Source: Setophaga petechia
Lineage: Eukaryota > Chordata > Aves > Passeriformes > Parulidae
DNA length: 64,000 nt
NCBI GenBank assembly: GCA_024362935.1
Contig: JANCRA010000014.1
Location: 4,545,001-4,609,000, forward strand
Reading direction: 5' to 3'
The first letter of the stretch is position 1. Each line of letters opens with the position of its first letter. The notes under the pieces were generated by a model. It was not told the DNA's origin and searched no databases. It saw only the letters and a list, made by a program, of their open reading frames with translations. The position numbers were made by a program, and so were the translations under genes. Positions 41,101 through 52,623 of this stretch are shown here, in pieces.

Positions 41101-41708
41101 ATGACATAATCAGTACTAGCTAGGAATATGATATGTTACTGTATTGTGTGTGGGGAAATAAAACCCAAAAATGAAACAAACAAAATTTAAAAAAAGCCCA
41201 CAATAGTTGTGGAACTGTACCAGATTGATTTTCCAGGAATGCTGGTGTATTCACTTAAATACCCATTGCATTTGGAGGTAAATTCTCCATCACTTGTAGG
41301 GGTTTTCTGCCCTTTGATATCCAGGTATTCCATGCTAATTCCCTCCTTGTTACCAGCTGCTAGCAAATTGAAACTATCAGAGTGAATAATAATGTAATAA
41401 GTCATGCAGTACTTGTGCTTCTCCAAGCTTTTAATGACCAGGTTTTTTACACTACTTGAATTGTTGATTATGTTTAGGGTATGTGCCACGATTTTTCCTC
41501 TGATTTTAGTTGAAGGTGTAATTTTTTTTATTCTCTCTACAGATATGAAACATTAGTGGGAACAATAGGGAAGAAATTTTTGAGAAAAAGAGACCAACGT
41601 GTACTCAAGGATGATGATGAAGATGAAGATGATGAAGTTGAAGAGGGGCATAGTAACACAAGACCTAGTAAAAGAGCTAAGAAAATGTTCTTAAAACCTC
41701 AGGATTAA
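34845..41708 (+). CDS. MPHOSPH6: MPHOSPH6, M-phase phosphoprotein 6 (nuclear exosome cofactor), five coding exons
   Basis: Joining 34845-34895, 38302-38414, 39971-40061, 40989-41086 and 41543-41708 gives an uninterrupted 172-codon frame. All introns are GT-AG and phases agree across each junction. The protein matches vertebrate MPHOSPH6 along its length: start MAGEVKTKLSKNLLRMK, the FMQRGLD block (18-24), HWYLDVPDLKEKE, the GRMSFKGFNPEIE block (about 73-85), SDEEMARRYETLVGTIGKKF (about 111-130) and the C-terminal KKMFLKPQD. From family knowledge, the protein binds the nuclear RNA exosome, helps dock the MTR4 helicase and is needed for 3' processing of 5.8S rRNA. The start has an ideal Kozak context (GCCGCCATGG). 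It is slightly longer than the roughly 160-residue human protein because of an acidic insert at 141-152 (11 of 12 residues Asp/Glu). It is convergent with the NAT cluster downstream. I am confident in the identity and in the exon edges. Confidence 0.96.
34896..38301 (+). other. MPHOSPH6: MPHOSPH6 intron 1
   Basis: The donor gtgacg and acceptor tttctttgtag bound a 3.4 kb intron. The first few hundred bases are still CpG-rich. The rest is AT-rich unique sequence with a T run near 35710. No internal gene is supported. Confidence 0.85.
38302..38414 (+). CDS. MPHOSPH6: MPHOSPH6 coding exon 2
   Basis: Residues 18-54 plus two bases of codon 55. The exon is bounded by acceptor tttctttgtag and donor gtaagc. 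It encodes the FMQRGLD block and a charged helix rich in Glu and Lys. Confidence 0.95.
38415..39970 (+). other. MPHOSPH6: MPHOSPH6 intron 2
   Basis: A GT-AG intron of about 1.6 kb. It contains a diverged CR1-like fragment at about 39090-39350. Confidence 0.85.
39090..39350 (+). mobile_element. Diverged CR1-like retroposon fragment
   Basis: The order of degraded words (a ctggacattgggagaactttt segment, then gcctgaggagacactggattc, then a ctgtgatcatgaga end) resembles the 3' portion of avian CR1 LINEs. Divergence is high and no terminal repeat is intact, so this is tentative. Confidence 0.4.
39971..40061 (+). CDS. MPHOSPH6: MPHOSPH6 coding exon 3
   Basis: The first base completes Glu55, followed by residues 56-85. 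The acceptor is ggggtttcag and the donor gtacca. It encodes the conserved CEDLVYGRMSFKGFNPE segment. Confidence 0.94.
40062..40988 (+). other. MPHOSPH6: MPHOSPH6 intron 3
   Basis: A GT-AG intron of about 0.9 kb, AT-rich, with nothing recognisable inside. Confidence 0.85.
40989..41086 (+). CDS. MPHOSPH6: MPHOSPH6 coding exon 4
   Basis: Residues 86-117 plus two bases of codon 118. The acceptor is cttcattttcag and the donor gtaagt. It encodes the acidic linker and the SDEEMAR motif. Confidence 0.95.
41087..41542 (+). other. MPHOSPH6: MPHOSPH6 intron 4
   Basis: A 456-bp GT-AG intron ending in a pyrimidine-rich acceptor (ttctctctacag). The minus-strand open frame crossing it has no family signature. 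Confidence 0.85.
41543..41708 (+). CDS. MPHOSPH6: MPHOSPH6 coding exon 5, with stop
   Basis: Residues 118-172 and TAA. It carries the conserved YETLVGTIGKKF block, a gat/gaa trinucleotide-rich tract at 41608-41645 that encodes the acidic stretch, and the invariant C-terminal KKMFLKPQD. Confidence 0.95.
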
Positions 41709-42500
41709 TGTCAGCTGCACAAGTGGACCTTGTTACCTAATGCCTACCAAACAGAGTACCAAGAACTGGAGATTGTTTGGAGTTTTTGCTATTTAATGTA
41801 AAGGGTGGATTTGTAAATCTGTTCTATTCTCATTGAAATTTCTACCATCCACAGGACAGACACTTTCCAAAGTGGGTGTTTTATAATGGATGTTGTACAT
41901 CCTTTCCTCCCTCAGCAGCTTTTCACGAGTGGGGCACTCATCCCATCAGTCTCTTTAAATGTTCTGCATGGTTAAATTGAGTGTTGCATGCAGTCAAAAG
42001 CAATGTTATTTACAATTTAAGATAACATCTGAAAGAAGTATTTGGAGTAAAGATGAGCTGTGTCCAATTCAGTAAAGCAGTTCAGCTTTCACTGCTTGCT
42101 TTATTATGAAAATGAAACCTGCGCTCTCTTCAAATTGAAAAAGTCAGCAGAAACATGCTTGGTTTGTGATCTTTTTTACTGTGCTAAAAATAAGATGAGA
42201 GAAGAACAGAGAGATAAAATCCACTTTATTGAATTTTATTTTTTATAAAGTTTATTTAAAAATAGAGGATTTTGTAGTGAAACTTTTTTTTTATACAGCA
42301 AGCCAAATATTGGGCGACGTTTACAGTTTGACATCTGAGCAGATTGTGAATCTTAGTTTCTGCCTTCCAAAAGAAATTTGCTAATTTTGCCTCTTTTTCA
42401 GCAAAAAAATCCAATCTTATAATTATGTAAGTCTTGTCATAAAAGTATAATAACAGTTTCGGAAACATACTTGAAAGCAGAATAAAAACTGTGGGGTTTT
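41709..42500 (+). other. MPHOSPH6: MPHOSPH6 3'UTR with AATAAA polyadenylation signal at 42481
   Basis: Sequence after the stop is AT-rich without another coding exon. An AATAAA hexamer at 42481-42486 is followed by the GT-rich segment gtggggttttgtgttaatg, which is the expected cleavage context. Earlier use of weaker signals is possible, so the end is approximate. Confidence 0.5.
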
Positions 42501-45500
42501 GTGTTAATGATTGTGGATTAGTTTATTTAGTGTAAAACAATTATGCTTAATACAGTCTGATACAAGGAGAAGTCCTGTTTTTGTGCTGGCCACAGATGTC
42601 CCCTGACATTTAGCTGAGTGCACTGATTTATTTAGCACGTGATGAAGCCATCTGAAGTAGTACTAGGATAGAAACACCATTCTCTTTGGTCAGTTGGTGC
42701 TCTGGGTTTTTTGAAAACCATCAGTGTGTTCTTGTCTAAAATCACACCAGTTCTTTGTGCACAGCCTTTCAACAAGACATATTGCTATTGCAACATTTCC
42801 TCAGGATGTCCAAGCTACTCATCCTTAATGCTGACTGTCTGCAGAAAGGAATTTGTTAATTGAAGTGAGGAGTGGCCATTTTGCCATGGGCATGAGGCTT
42901 TTTTTGGTCTTTTTTTAACAGCTCAGTGAAGCAAGATGTGAAACTCAATTATTTAAAGAAGGACACGCTGTGTCTTCTGTATTTTGCTTGTGATACATGA
43001 ACTATGATCCATATATCAGGAGCACCTAATTAGATATTCAAGATGGATCACACATGGAAAGAGAAATATACTTTTAACCTAGTAAGGGGACTTTGTGCAG
43101 GTGGAAAGGCTGTGATTCATGATCTCAGATAGTTTTTCAGAGCTAATTAAATGCTACTGGTTCAATTACTTAAAACCTGATCATATATTACTGCTAGCTG
43201 AAAAGGAGTTAATGATGGCAAGACATTTTTCTTCCCATGGAAGATGTGACCTGAGCTATGAAATGATTTATTGTTGGTCATCACAAGAAAAACTTGGAAT
43301 ACATCCCATTATTCTTCTTGCTTATTAGTAGGAAAATGATTCCTCTGAATGGATTTCTCGAATGGAGAGTGAATTTCTGCACAGCTGTGCTGAATAAATG
43401 AGGGGTAAAGTGTGTTCTGGTGAGCCACCAGCAACCAGGAGATGTCACTGCCATTGCATGTCCTGAGAGACTTGGGTTGGGGAAGTGTCCAGTGGTGCCA
43501 TGTAAAGAAGCTTTTGAGTTATTTTGGTAACTGCAGTGGCTAAGACTAATTCTGTATGGAGTCTTCCTTTTCCAGGGTTCTGCAGAGAGCTCTCCTGCAT
43601 TGCAGGGTTCAGTCCAGTGGGGAGTAATTCTCATCAAAGGCATTCTGCCTCCTGAATTTCGTGTCATTCCCTGAGGGATAGCTGGGCATGAGAATGGCAC
43701 AGTGCATGGATAAACACATGAGAAGCTAAACAGCTTCCTAGAAAATCCATGATTTTGGAATTGGGACAGAAGGAGGTTGGTTCTGTTTCAACAGAACTGT
43801 GTTGAACAAACTGTGAAGAAAAGGTAGATTTTAGTTTATTGTCTTTAAATCTGGGAGCTTTGCTGTTCACATTCAGCTGCTAGCTCAGTGCCACAGTAAG
43901 ACCAGCTGCTTATTTTTAGCACAATCTTTTATTCATGGGGCATTTGCAAAATGTGCCTTTAAAAGCACCATCCATAGTGTGTTATTGTGAGCAAGACAAA
44001 ACCAAAACTCAGCCCTGTGTGACTTTTTAAATGTACTTTAAGTACAGAGTTACAAGCAGACATGGTGGGATGTTCTGAAACACCTGTCTGCATTTCCAAT
44101 GGTATAAATACATTTATGGATGGATTCAAGTCCAACTCGAGCTTCCTACCCGAGGTAGAGACATTCTGCTGTATAAAATCTATGCTTGAACTACTCTTGA
44201 CAGAGGTGTAAGCATAGCAGTGAAATATTCATAAAGCAAACCTGCATTGATTCAGGCTTTCTTGGCTCTGACACAGGCTCCAGAACATTTTATGTGCAAG
44301 CTCCTAAGCTGTAGCACTTTCCCACGTGGTCATGTTTCTAAATGAAAAGTGTTTCTTTGAAAACAGAAGCAAGTTGGGTAAGTAGTGGTTTTGTTACAGA
44401 AAATGGCTACCTGCAAACTGGCAGAGTGTTACCAGACACCAGAAGTGTTCCTGCCTGTGACCCTGAGGTGTGGTTTTAAGTAGGGGTCACTGAGAGCTCA
44501 CGTATGTGTGTCCCTTGTCTTGTGAAGTTTGATCCCTCCCTTTGGCAGGCTGGTGGTGCTTATTTTGTAATAACTGCTGGGCTTGAAATACGGAAGTATT
44601 GAACAACTTTGTCTTACTTGCTGATGTTTCTCTTTTGCTTAGTATTGGATCTTAAGTCCAGGACCAGAGTCCAGCTGAAGTGAGCCATCCAGTGTGAATT
44701 TAGTAATGCTTGAGCTGATTAAACTTTGCTTCTTGGGGAGGGGCAGGATGTTCAGTGGTGCTGTGGAGTTTGAACCATGTTTTGTGCTGTCTTGTTCTCT
44801 AATGAGACTCTCCATGATGCAATGCTCCAACCACGGGTGGCTGTCATTGCCATTGGGCATTGCCTGTGTGTGTAACAGGCAGCTGGGCTGGGATTCTGGG
44901 ACTTCAGCCAGCATTCAGACTTTAAAAGAAATTGTTTGTCTTTCTCTTGATTGGAATACCATACTTTTAAATTGTATTTGGAATTAGATGAGTCTGGGGG
45001 TGGAGGGGGGCGGTTTCTCAGCATTTGTTTTGCTTCATTTGAACAACAGTCCCCAACTAAAACTGCAGAATCATTTAGGCTCTCATTAAACCCTTCTCTG
45101 AGAATGCTAATAAAGCATTGTGGTAGGGAAGGATGGCAGCCATCCCACAGTTCCCTACCACATGTGAATTCAAGTTTCTGTGAGAGCTGATGCTTTAAGG
45201 ACTTCGTGGTTTGTTTTCTTTTCAGGCTGGGAGAACGTCAGCTTCCTCAGTACTGCCTTGCTAATGGAAGCCCAGCATGAGGCCTCAGGGTTTGTTTGGT
45301 TTTGTTTGGTTTTACACCATGCTCATCTCAAACCTCTGAGGGATTTCAGGCCTGGCATTCACACCTCAATAACCTGCTTTCATCAGCTTTTGGGGAGCTG
45401 TAGTTAAACTGTGAAACTGTTCCTTAGCTGCATGTGTTGACATTTCTTTGTGTGATTTCGTGTTTCTCAGTGAGGACCTGCTCATAATTGTCACATCAAG

Positions 45501-46289
45501 ATGAAAAATTAACAGATGGGAGTCAGGGAGATGGTTGGAGCCTCAATCACCAGCAGCTCTGTAATCTTTGGTAAGAGCCAAGCAGTGGAAGGGGTAGCTG
45601 GGTGCGTCCCAACATGCAGGTCCAGTTAAATGCTGATAGGAGCCCACTGATCCCCAAGAAACCCTTGCATACCAAAATCCAAGCAATTACCTGGGAGCAA
45701 CAGCAGGAAAACCTCTAGGGAGGTTGGGAGGCAAAATAACCACCCTGTTAATGCCTGTCCTCAAGACAAGAAAACAGCTGTGGTTCATGGCACAGAGAAA
45801 TGGGGTTTGGTCAGCTGAGTAAATGAGAATCCCATCAGATAGAATGGAGGTAGTCAGTGTTTTGAAGCTTGTAAGGTCACAGGGAGCACCTTGTCATGAT
45901 CAATTATTTAGAAAGGGGTAAAAACCCTTAATGGGACATTAATGTGAGGGAATAACAGAACATAAATTACTTAACGAATTCCATTATTAACAGAGAAGCT
46001 GTGTTCTGACCTCAGTAAGATCTTATAGTGTCCCCTGTCACCTCTTCTTGGCTCTCAGTTCCTTATCCCTGTGCAACTATCCGTACACCCAAGCCATGAG
46101 CTGCCACCGTGGGCGGTCACACGAAGAGCTGGCACACACCAAGCCCAGCAGAGATGGCTCCTGGGCCTCCTCTTCAGTGATCATCTTCCTCAGCCTACAA
46201 CCTTTTCATCTAGGCACCTGTAGGAACTCACCATCTCCAGCACCACTGCTGCATTTGTTCAATATTGGCCTGTTTAGTTCATGAAGTGT
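42501..46289. other. Intergenic spacer between MPHOSPH6 and the NAT cluster
   Basis: No gene is supported. The segment at about 44640-44735 resembles one at about 50915-51025 (shared words tgag..nattaaactttg(c/t)ttctt and gan(t)cttaa(g/a)tcca), so both are probably fragments of one old interspersed repeat. A short TTTTG-rich simple stretch lies at about 45291-45315. Confidence 0.5.
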
Positions 46290-46550
46290 CAGGTAACAGG
46301 TTCCAAGGAACAGGTAACAAGGGACTGAATGTCAGGAAATGGCCTCCAATTATGCCAGGAAGGTTTTGATTAGATACTAGGAGTGTGTTTTCACAGGGTT
46401 GGAAAGGACTGGAAGGCTGTCAAGGGCAGTGGTGGAGTCACCATCCCTGGAAGTGGCACCTGAAGGACAGAGTTTAACGGTGAACATGGTTGTGATGTTG
46501 ATTGTTGAACTCTATGATCTTAAAGGGCTTTTCCAATCTCAGTGATCCTA
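46290..46550 (+). mobile_element. CR1 LINE 3' fragment
   Basis: Contains the diagnostic CR1 3'-end word order: gtcaggaaatggcctccaat, then gccaggaaggttttgattagatactagg, then gtggtggagtcaccatccctgg, then aactctatgatcttaaagg and cttttccaatctcagtgatcct. It is 5'-truncated as usual for CR1 copies and moderately diverged. The terminal octamer repeats are degraded. Confidence 0.85.
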
Positions 46551-47977
46551 AGAAGTCTGAGGTGGGAAGGGTTGGCCAGCAGATCAGCACCATGAGTGAT
46601 CAGCCCTCACTTGGCAGATGGGGTGTGCAAGAGTCAGTGCAGCTGGGGGCAGCTCTTCCTAAAACAACTCATAATGTCTTTATTTTCCTTTTATTTATTT
46701 TCAGGTATACACTTACAGCATTTGTGAGATTAATGATCAGATTATGTCTTTGAGCAGAAAGACTATTCAGTGGGAGGAATCAACATTTGTCTGATACTCA
46801 GGTTTATTACAGACTGGGGAGAAAGAGTGTTTTTCAGTGTTTTTGCTATTTTTTGATGCATTTAAGAATGTTTCCCCTTTCTTAGTGGTTTCCTTGGTTG
46901 GGCTTTTTGCAGAGAAAGCATGATAGGAGGAACAACATTTTCTGGAAAAAATGTTGTTCACATGATTGTGAAAAAAGAAAATGTTTTCTTTAGATTTGGC
47001 TGGCTTCTTGGGTTGCTTTTTCCCTTTGATACAGATGAACACTAATGGCATTAAAGCTAAGGGCTAAGTGGTACCCATTCAGGACAGCCATGTAGACATT
47101 CATGTTTGCAGGACAAAATTAAGGGTATAGTGGGCTTAGCTTCATATACAAATATAGTGAAGTCCTAAAAGTAGACAATTTCCACCCCTTTTGGGACAAA
47201 AGTAAATCTAAGCCAGCTGTGACATTTAAGTACCAGTCACAGTTTACAGGATGATTATATCTCAGAAACAAAGCTTAGTAGTTATCTCCTTAGAGCCCAT
47301 CAGCCACAATAACACTGCAATATATGGAATTTTCATCACCAGAAGAATAACTACATACCAAAAATTACTTGGGGCAGTTTACTGCAGTAATGGCCAGAGG
47401 GATGCACATGATGACGATTTTCATTTTGTACTATGGTTTGTCTAAGGATGATGGTGAAAGAATTATGCCTCCTAATGCTCCTTTCCAAGATGACAATGTT
47501 TTACTGATATTAAAGGTAGAGGAATGAGATGAGCTGTGAGTGGTTTGATCTTATGAAAAATGAAGTTTTAAATGTGTGCTTTCTTGTCTAAATGCTCACA
47601 GATTACTTGTCTCCCTATAATAACCTTAGAAAATGTGTTGGCAGCATATCACAATTAATAATCCATACTCATGTGCTACAGGCAGTCCAAAATCCCCCAG
47701 ACATATTTCTTACCCAAGCTTATAACCAGATTCAAATCAAATCCTACATTTGTGCCAAAAATTGAATGGCAGTCATCTCCCAGCAAATAATTTTACCTAA
47801 CTGACTCAAGAGTCTTAAATCCCTGATTTTTCCCAAAGTGAAATTCACATTAATCTCATACTAATGTATATATCCTTCAGTCACCTGCAAAAGAATCCCA
47901 TAACCTTGCAGTAGGGATTGCACAGACAGTGGAAGCTGCTGTACCCACATAGCATCACTGTAGGTTTTCCTGGCATT
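46551..47977. other. Spacer; probable 3'UTR side of NAT-A
   Basis: No gene is supported. The minus-strand 3'UTR of NAT-A must lie here. The nearest clear minus-strand AATAAA (plus-strand tttatt at 46803-46808) is about 1.2 kb past the stop, so the polyadenylation site is uncertain. Confidence 0.4.
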
Positions 47978-48850
47978 CTAGATTGTGTAAGATCCTTTCA
48001 CATTAATGGGGACAAGTTTTCTCTCTAGGGTGATGTTAAATTTCTCTTTGAGGGTTTTTTCCACCTCTTCATCTTCAAGAGTTACAAATTCCACCAGATC
48101 CATGTTTTCCTTGTAGTTGTACGTGGTCTCGGTGAGCGTCCACCCAATCAGCGCCCGGAATCCGTCGGTGGTCTGGAGGGTGCAGATGGACTTCTTTGTG
48201 AAGAGGGAATCTGGAGAGGTCTGGAGGTATGTGCACTGGAAACGGAAATCTTCCACTGTCCGTGGCTCGAGGCTGAACATATAAACCTTGCGACACTCCT
48301 TCTTCTCCAGCAGGTCAGAGTTGGAGAAGCTCTGGTTGGGGATGTATTGTTTCCGTCTCATTTTCTCCAGGTACCAGACGCCATTCTTCTCTGTGAAGCG
48401 GAACACGCCGGGAGCCTGGGGCTGCTCTTTCCCTGACACAAGCTCCATGGGCTGCCACATCTGGTAGGACACCCCAAAGCCACCATCAACGATGTAGGCT
48501 TTGCCATCGATGATGACTTTTACCACGAGGTGGGTCATGAGGGTGGCGTAGGCGTTCTGCTGGGGGTTGAACACGTAGGCTCCCAGGAAGCTGGTCTCAT
48601 AGCCCAGGCTCTTCAGCACCCACCCCAGCAGCTGGTTGTTTTCCATGCACCAGCCACCCCTCTTCCTCCTCACAATCTTGTTGTAAACGTGCTCCAACTC
48701 CAAAGTAATTTTCTCCCCACAGTGGATGCTGAGGTTTTCGAAGGGAACAGCACGGATGTGATGCTGGAATATATCGGTTAAGGTTTCCAAATCTTGTTTT
48801 TCAGTGGAGCCTTTATAGCCAGTTCTTGCAAAATACTCTTCAAGGTTCAT
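47978..48850 (-). CDS. NAT: Arylamine N-acetyltransferase, paralogue A
   Basis: A 290-codon single-exon frame, exactly the usual length of vertebrate NATs. NATs are cytosolic enzymes that move acetyl from acetyl-CoA to an active-site Cys and then to arylamine, hydrazine or N-hydroxyarylamine substrates. The catalytic triad is present at canonical positions: Cys68 in RGGWC, His107 in LMTHL and Asp122 in IVDGGFG. The PFENLSIHCGE block (36-46) and the QMWQPMELVSG segment are conserved. Pocket positions 125/127/129 read Phe/Val/Tyr, resembling human NAT1 (Phe/Arg/Tyr) except at 127. The C-terminus ends in Thr-Ile as in human NATs. A pyrimidine-rich acceptor (ccttcctttacag) stands 5 nt before the ATG, implying an upstream non-coding exon. 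48 of the first 68 residues match NAT-C and 43 match NAT-B. The gene symbol is at family level only; orthology to named avian pineal/liver isozymes is unresolved. Confidence 0.95.
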   Translation of the reverse strand: MNLEEYFARTGYKGSTEKQDLETLTDIFQHHIRAVPFENLSIHCGEKITLELEHVYNKIVRRKRGGWCMENNQLLGWVLKSLGYETSFLGAYVFNPQQNAYATLMTHLVVKVIIDGKAYIVDGGFGVSYQMWQPMELVSGKEQPQAPGVFRFTEKNGVWYLEKMRRKQYIPNQSFSNSDLLEKKECRKVYMFSLEPRTVEDFRFQCTYLQTSPDSLFTKKSICTLQTTDGFRALIGWTLTETTYNYKENMDLVEFVTLEDEEVEKTLKEKFNITLERKLVPINVKGSYTI

Positions 48851-48875
48851 CTCACCTGTAAAGGAAGGAATTGTG
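48851..48875 (-). promoter_or_regulatory. NAT: Splice acceptor of NAT-A coding exon
   Basis: On the minus strand, attccttcctttacag|gtgagATG. A long pyrimidine tract and CAG lie 5 nt before the start codon. This matches the conserved vertebrate NAT structure in which one intron separates the 5'UTR from the coding exon. Confidence 0.65.
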
Positions 48876-51800
48876 TTTTGGTTTCTTTACATGAGTGATT
48901 TATGATGCTGTGAAAAGCTGCCCTGGCTCTGCCAGCAAAGATTCTTTAATCTACTGAACCTCATCAGAACAGCTTTTAAAGGAAACAAGCATTCCTATCA
49001 AATGGTTCCTGAGCAAAGAGCAGTGCACACGAGGGTTTGCTTTTGTCTTAGAGTCATCCCTCTGGCAAACAGCTGATGCCATTTCAGTTTCATATGGGGC
49101 AGCTGCGAGATGAGGATTTGCTGTATTTGCATTGTAACAGCAGGGTTAAGAAGAAATGTACGGTCTTGCTGGGGAGTGTGTACAAGGGTTCATGAGAAAT
49201 GGTCTAAAGCCACTGCTCAGTGACAGAACTGTCACTGGGGGAGGCTGAGTCATCTGCCAGTGGGAGGGAGGACATTCTGAGCCAGGATTCACATGTTCTT
49301 TTCATGAGTCTGCCACTGATGGACGTGATAGTAAATGAATCGCTTGTTCAGTACACATTGCTCTTCCACTTCTTACAAAAAGTTAACATGAAAAGTAAAG
49401 TGAAAAGCTTTATTCAGATAATTATAACTGAAAAAGTCTGACTTTTGAAAGTCACAGACCACTGAATCTTGTGTCTGCTTAGAGTGTTGTAGAAACTCAT
49501 TTTGGTGTTGGAATAATGGATCTGAATGGAGGGAAGTGAGTGACCTAAAAGACAAGAAGCACATCTCCATTCCCTCCTGTGCCCTGTGTCTCACAGGCCA
49601 CCCTGAAAATGAACAGGGGCTGCTTTACTGTCTCTGGTCCTGAGCTTTCTCAAAACTCACCAATCCTTTAACTCAGCAGTGAACTATTGAATGTTTACTG
49701 CAAACTAGAATTTCTCAAAATGATTCTCAGTGGCAGATTCATGCTGTGCATATTCATGGTGTGGAGGCAGCTGTCCCAAGTGAACAGAGAGCACCAGCAA
49801 AAACTACACATTACCTGCTACAGAGAGGAATTCAGCTCCCAGTGATATCTAACTGTATTGTTGGAGGATATGTTCAATGTAATAATATTTGTTAGGTGTA
49901 ACATAAAAGTCATGGCACTTTTGATTTGCAGAATCTGAGCATATCTGATCCTATCACTCTGACTGTGAATGCTAAATAGATCACACCAGTATAAAGCTGG
50001 TTCTCAAGTTTGTATTATTTGTAATTTCTTTCTGCAGCTCCATAATATGCTTGATCAGCACTAGATCTGGACTGCAGGAGATGAAAGCCACTGTTCTTTT
50101 GAAATGTGAGCAGACCAGATGAAAAGGCAGGTACTGAAAAGGTCGTCCCACAAATGTAGTTATGATTTATGTACAGAAAAACATCAGCAAAAGAATATTA
50201 AAGGTGCAAATGAAGGTGTTCATACAAAACTATTCCTTACCAGGATTATATACAGTATCAGCAATTCCATTGTTGAAAATATGTTATCTTCTTTATCCTA
50301 ATACATCAGCACATGGACTTCCTGGGTTGTACAACCCAGAGTCAGTAATTTTTTTAAGTTGTTTCTAAAGAGCTGTAATTTTATTCCCTTAAAGCAGAAT
50401 CTATTGATTATTAGACTGAACTTTTGCTTCCTTGTCACTTGCAATACTTTTAAATAAATTCAAGTATCTAAAAGCATGACTTCCAACAAGAAGTTGCAGT
50501 TCTAAATTTATATCTACTATTGTACCTAAACAAAAGAATCTATTTTATAGTGAAGTGAAGCTTCTCCTGAAGAGTGAAAGGTAGAAGAATTGAAATTGCA
50601 CATCACTGTTTTGCCCTCTTTAATAACCCCTGTTTAGCAGGTGATATTTTAGCTCTATATCCACACATTTTTAGAACATTTTTCCTAGAGAATGTTGCTT
50701 ACGTTATTGTCCATGACCTTTACCATCATAAAGAAACCAGGGGTTTTTATCTTTCTTTGGAGGGGATTTTTAAGAAAATAAACTTACCTCTTATGAGATC
50801 TCGTTTTATTTATTGAGGTATTCAGTTTCTGGGGGGTTTATTACAGGGGCAGCAGTCAGTGGAGCCAGGAGTGGATACAGATTGTGAGGGTTGTCTTTCT
50901 AAGCTCTGCTGGTCCTTGCTCCTGAATCTTAAATCCAAGAAAGGGCAGAGTCCATCCAAAAAGAATTCACATTTTTGGACTTCGCTGATCCGTGAGCAAA
51001 TTAAACTTTGTTTCTTCCTATTAGTAGATGTTTATGCCTTCCCCTAGTTAAGACCAGAATGAACTCGTTTTCTATGTAAAATAATTACAGTAGGCAGTTG
51101 CAAATGGCGTTGTAACTTTTTATAATTAAATATTGTTATTTTGCAAACCAGGACTTTGCAGTCCACGATGTCCATCTGTGCCCTGGTGGGTACACTGAGG
51201 TGCCAAGGTGTTGCAGGCTGAGCTCCAGGGATGCACAAATGACCCTTCTTTGCCCACACAGGAACTGTTTCAAGCTGTTCAACTCCTCAGCTGTAGCAGG
51301 GAGTTATTGTGGAACTAATAAATGCCATGGCAAATATTTATTTGCATGAAGTAAAGCATTTTTGCTCTAAAACCTGGCCTCCTGCATCCTCACAGTGTTG
51401 CAGTGCTGTTTATTGAATTGTCTCCAGTCAAGCCTGTCTCCCCTTCATTGGATGGAGGTGGAATAGCAGAGGAGGCCTCTGGGAAATGCAAAGAGCACAT
51501 TAGACTGCACGTGGGGAAGCACCTGAGTTTAAAGCACATCAGGTGCCCCATGGGTGTGTGTGGTTGACTAAAACCAGAATTAAAGTCTTTTTCTTGGCTG
51601 ATGTTCTTCTGTTGCCCTCTTTCATGGCACATCCTGTACAGGAGCACAGGTATCATCAGGGGAAAGGCTTCTATGTCATGGATATCTTGCTGTGAGACCA
51701 CACTGGTGGCATGTCCTCACTTCCCAGGGCTTGCTTTTTCATCCACATTTTTTAAGGTAGCTTTTGAGCAGAATACTGTTTGTAATAAATATGAAGATTT

Positions 51801-52623
51801 TATCCATAATACCATCATCTCCTCTTGACATCACATGAAGGTGTGGTCCCAAAAGTTTAGATTATAGTGTGCAAAGATTGATCTAACTTTTTTTTCCAGT
51901 TGTGATACCAAAAGCCTGGTTGTTAAGAACTGTTGAATCATCTCATCTTCTACAGATTTTATTTTGAATTCAGAGATGCAGATAATTCAGACTCAGAAAA
52001 AGTGAGTACTCAAAATTAGACAGATTTTGGGGGGGGCTAGGTACCCTTGGATAAATATCTTAGTTTAAATCAATTTCTTAAAAGGGAACAGGACTTAAGT
52101 CTTTCAACTTTTAATAAGCTAATCAGCACCTAATGGTGGCTTGTTTTGAGACAGTCTTAACCTTTCTTTTTTTCTACAGTATTTAAAAGCCAAATTCAGC
52201 TCAACTTTAAGACTATTAAGATAAGTGAATAATTTGTAAAAGTGACTGAGAAGATTGGAAATAATGCCAAAAAAGGTTAGAGATCTTTTGTGTAAAATGG
52301 TAACACAACCTCTCCTTCTGCATAATTTTAGTCTCATTTGCCACAAAATATATATGCAATATATTGAGAATGAAACAAAAACTTAAGGAGTCAAAAAACA
52401 ACTTCCATATAACCAAAACAGAGTTAGTAAGATGTCTTGGTTTTCTAAAGAAGGAGAGGCTTAATAAAAAATATGCAATTGATATATGTAGTTAATTAGC
52501 AATGTACTGGAATTTACCAAGCTTTGTGACTAGCTCGAGTTAAAAATGAGATTATTGTAATTAATGTTAATTTTAGAATTTTCCTCTTGGCTATTTAAAG
52601 ATCCATCTAGCACAGTGTTACAG
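48876..52623. other. Spacer between NAT-A and NAT-B
   Basis: No gene is supported. It must hold the 5' non-coding exon(s) of NAT-A or its intron, and the 3'UTR of NAT-B. I could not fix either. The region is AT-rich. About 50915-51025 resembles the repeat-like segment at 44640. Confidence 0.45.

Noticed and set aside
48530..48781. Plus-strand frames antisense to the NAT genes (also at 52882-53271, 53275-53640 and 59067-59363)
   Set aside because: They are mirror frames of strongly supported NAT coding sequence.
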